NCBI GenBank assembly: GCA_035506435.1
Contig: DATJPK010000081.1
Span: 1 to 5,827 of the forward strand
Direction: 5' to 3'
DNA from: JACTUA01 sp035506435
Lineage (GTDB): Archaea > Halobacteriota > Methanomicrobia > Methanomicrobiales > JACTUA01
DNA length: 5,827 nt
In this document: positions 5,741-5,827 of the stretch, in pieces
Layout of the letters: every line of letters begins with the position of its first letter
Numbering within the stretch: the first letter of the stretch is position 1
Notes under the pieces: generated by a model
What the model saw: only the letters and a program-made list of their open reading frames with translations
Databases searched by the model: none
What the model was told of the DNA's origin: nothing
Program-made: the position numbers and the translations under genes

Positions 5741-5827
5741 ATGCTCGAGGATGAATACCAGCTCGATTATTTCCGGGATCACGGGCTCGAGCGGAGGGTC
5801 TGCACCGCCTGCGGCTCGGCCTTCTGG
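5741..5827 (+). CDS. alaS: Alanyl-tRNA synthetase, archaeal type (N-terminal 29 codons; continues past window)
   Basis: Only the first 29 residues are present. They begin MLEDEYQLDYF and continue with CTACGSAFW (residues 21-29). Archaeal alanyl-tRNA synthetases characteristically start with a DEYQLxFF-type segment followed by a CxxCGxxFW motif. The enzyme charges tRNA-Ala with alanine in the cytoplasm, and its catalytic and editing domains would lie to the right of the window. The ATG is preceded by AAGGTG (5731-5736), five bases upstream (5-base spacer ending CGAT), a good ribosome site. The gene follows a NIF3-SWIM pair on the same strand and may be partly cotranscribed with it. Confidence 0.92.
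   Translation, partial: MLEDEYQLDYFRDHGLERRVCTACGSAFW

Overview
The window reads as a GC-rich euryarchaeal chromosome, most likely a methanogen of the Methanomicrobiales. The evidence is an archaeal-type alanyl-tRNA synthetase N-terminus at the right edge, a two-gene homocysteine-synthesis module of the type known from methanogens, a geranylgeranyl-reductase-like flavoprotein, archaeal TATA-like boxes, and lipoproteins with Thr/Pro linkers. The genus cannot be fixed from the sequence alone.

Left block (1-1550, + strand): the 3' part of a membrane protein whose DxxxD...GKxT motif and three following membrane helices resemble the C-terminal half of UbiA-superfamily prenyltransferases. It overlaps by ATGA a 353-aa FAD-dependent oxidoreductase of the geranylgeranyl reductase type. 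Together they look like an isoprenoid or prenyl-lipid module. A weak dyad follows. A single lipoprotein gene (1713-2495) with its own TATA-like box comes next and ends in an 11-bp hairpin plus a T-run.

Middle block (2622-4528, - strand): a tightly coupled two-gene operon. The first gene (3011-4528) is a DUF39/HcyBio protein with a C-terminal CBS pair, and the second (2622-3014) is a NIL-domain protein with two [4Fe-4S] sites. This matches the L-aspartate semialdehyde sulfurtransferase system, which makes homocysteine from aspartate semialdehyde and sulfide. It faces the lipoprotein gene convergently.

Right block (4611-5827, + strand): divergently transcribed across an 82-bp AT-rich gap. It holds a NIF3/DUF34 dinuclear-metal protein, overlapped by ATGA with a small SWIM zinc-finger protein. 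After about 90 bases comes the start of alaS. The alaS leader contains a possible TATA box and an 11-codon micro-ORF whose initiation site is nearly a copy of the alaS initiation site.

No tRNA, rRNA, CRISPR array, insertion sequence or integrase was seen. This is mostly ordinary housekeeping chromosome. The most notable points are the sulfide-based homocysteine module with a likely S-adenosylmethionine-sensing CBS pair, the UbiA/GGR-like pair with unusual cysteine clusters, and the alaS leader micro-ORF.
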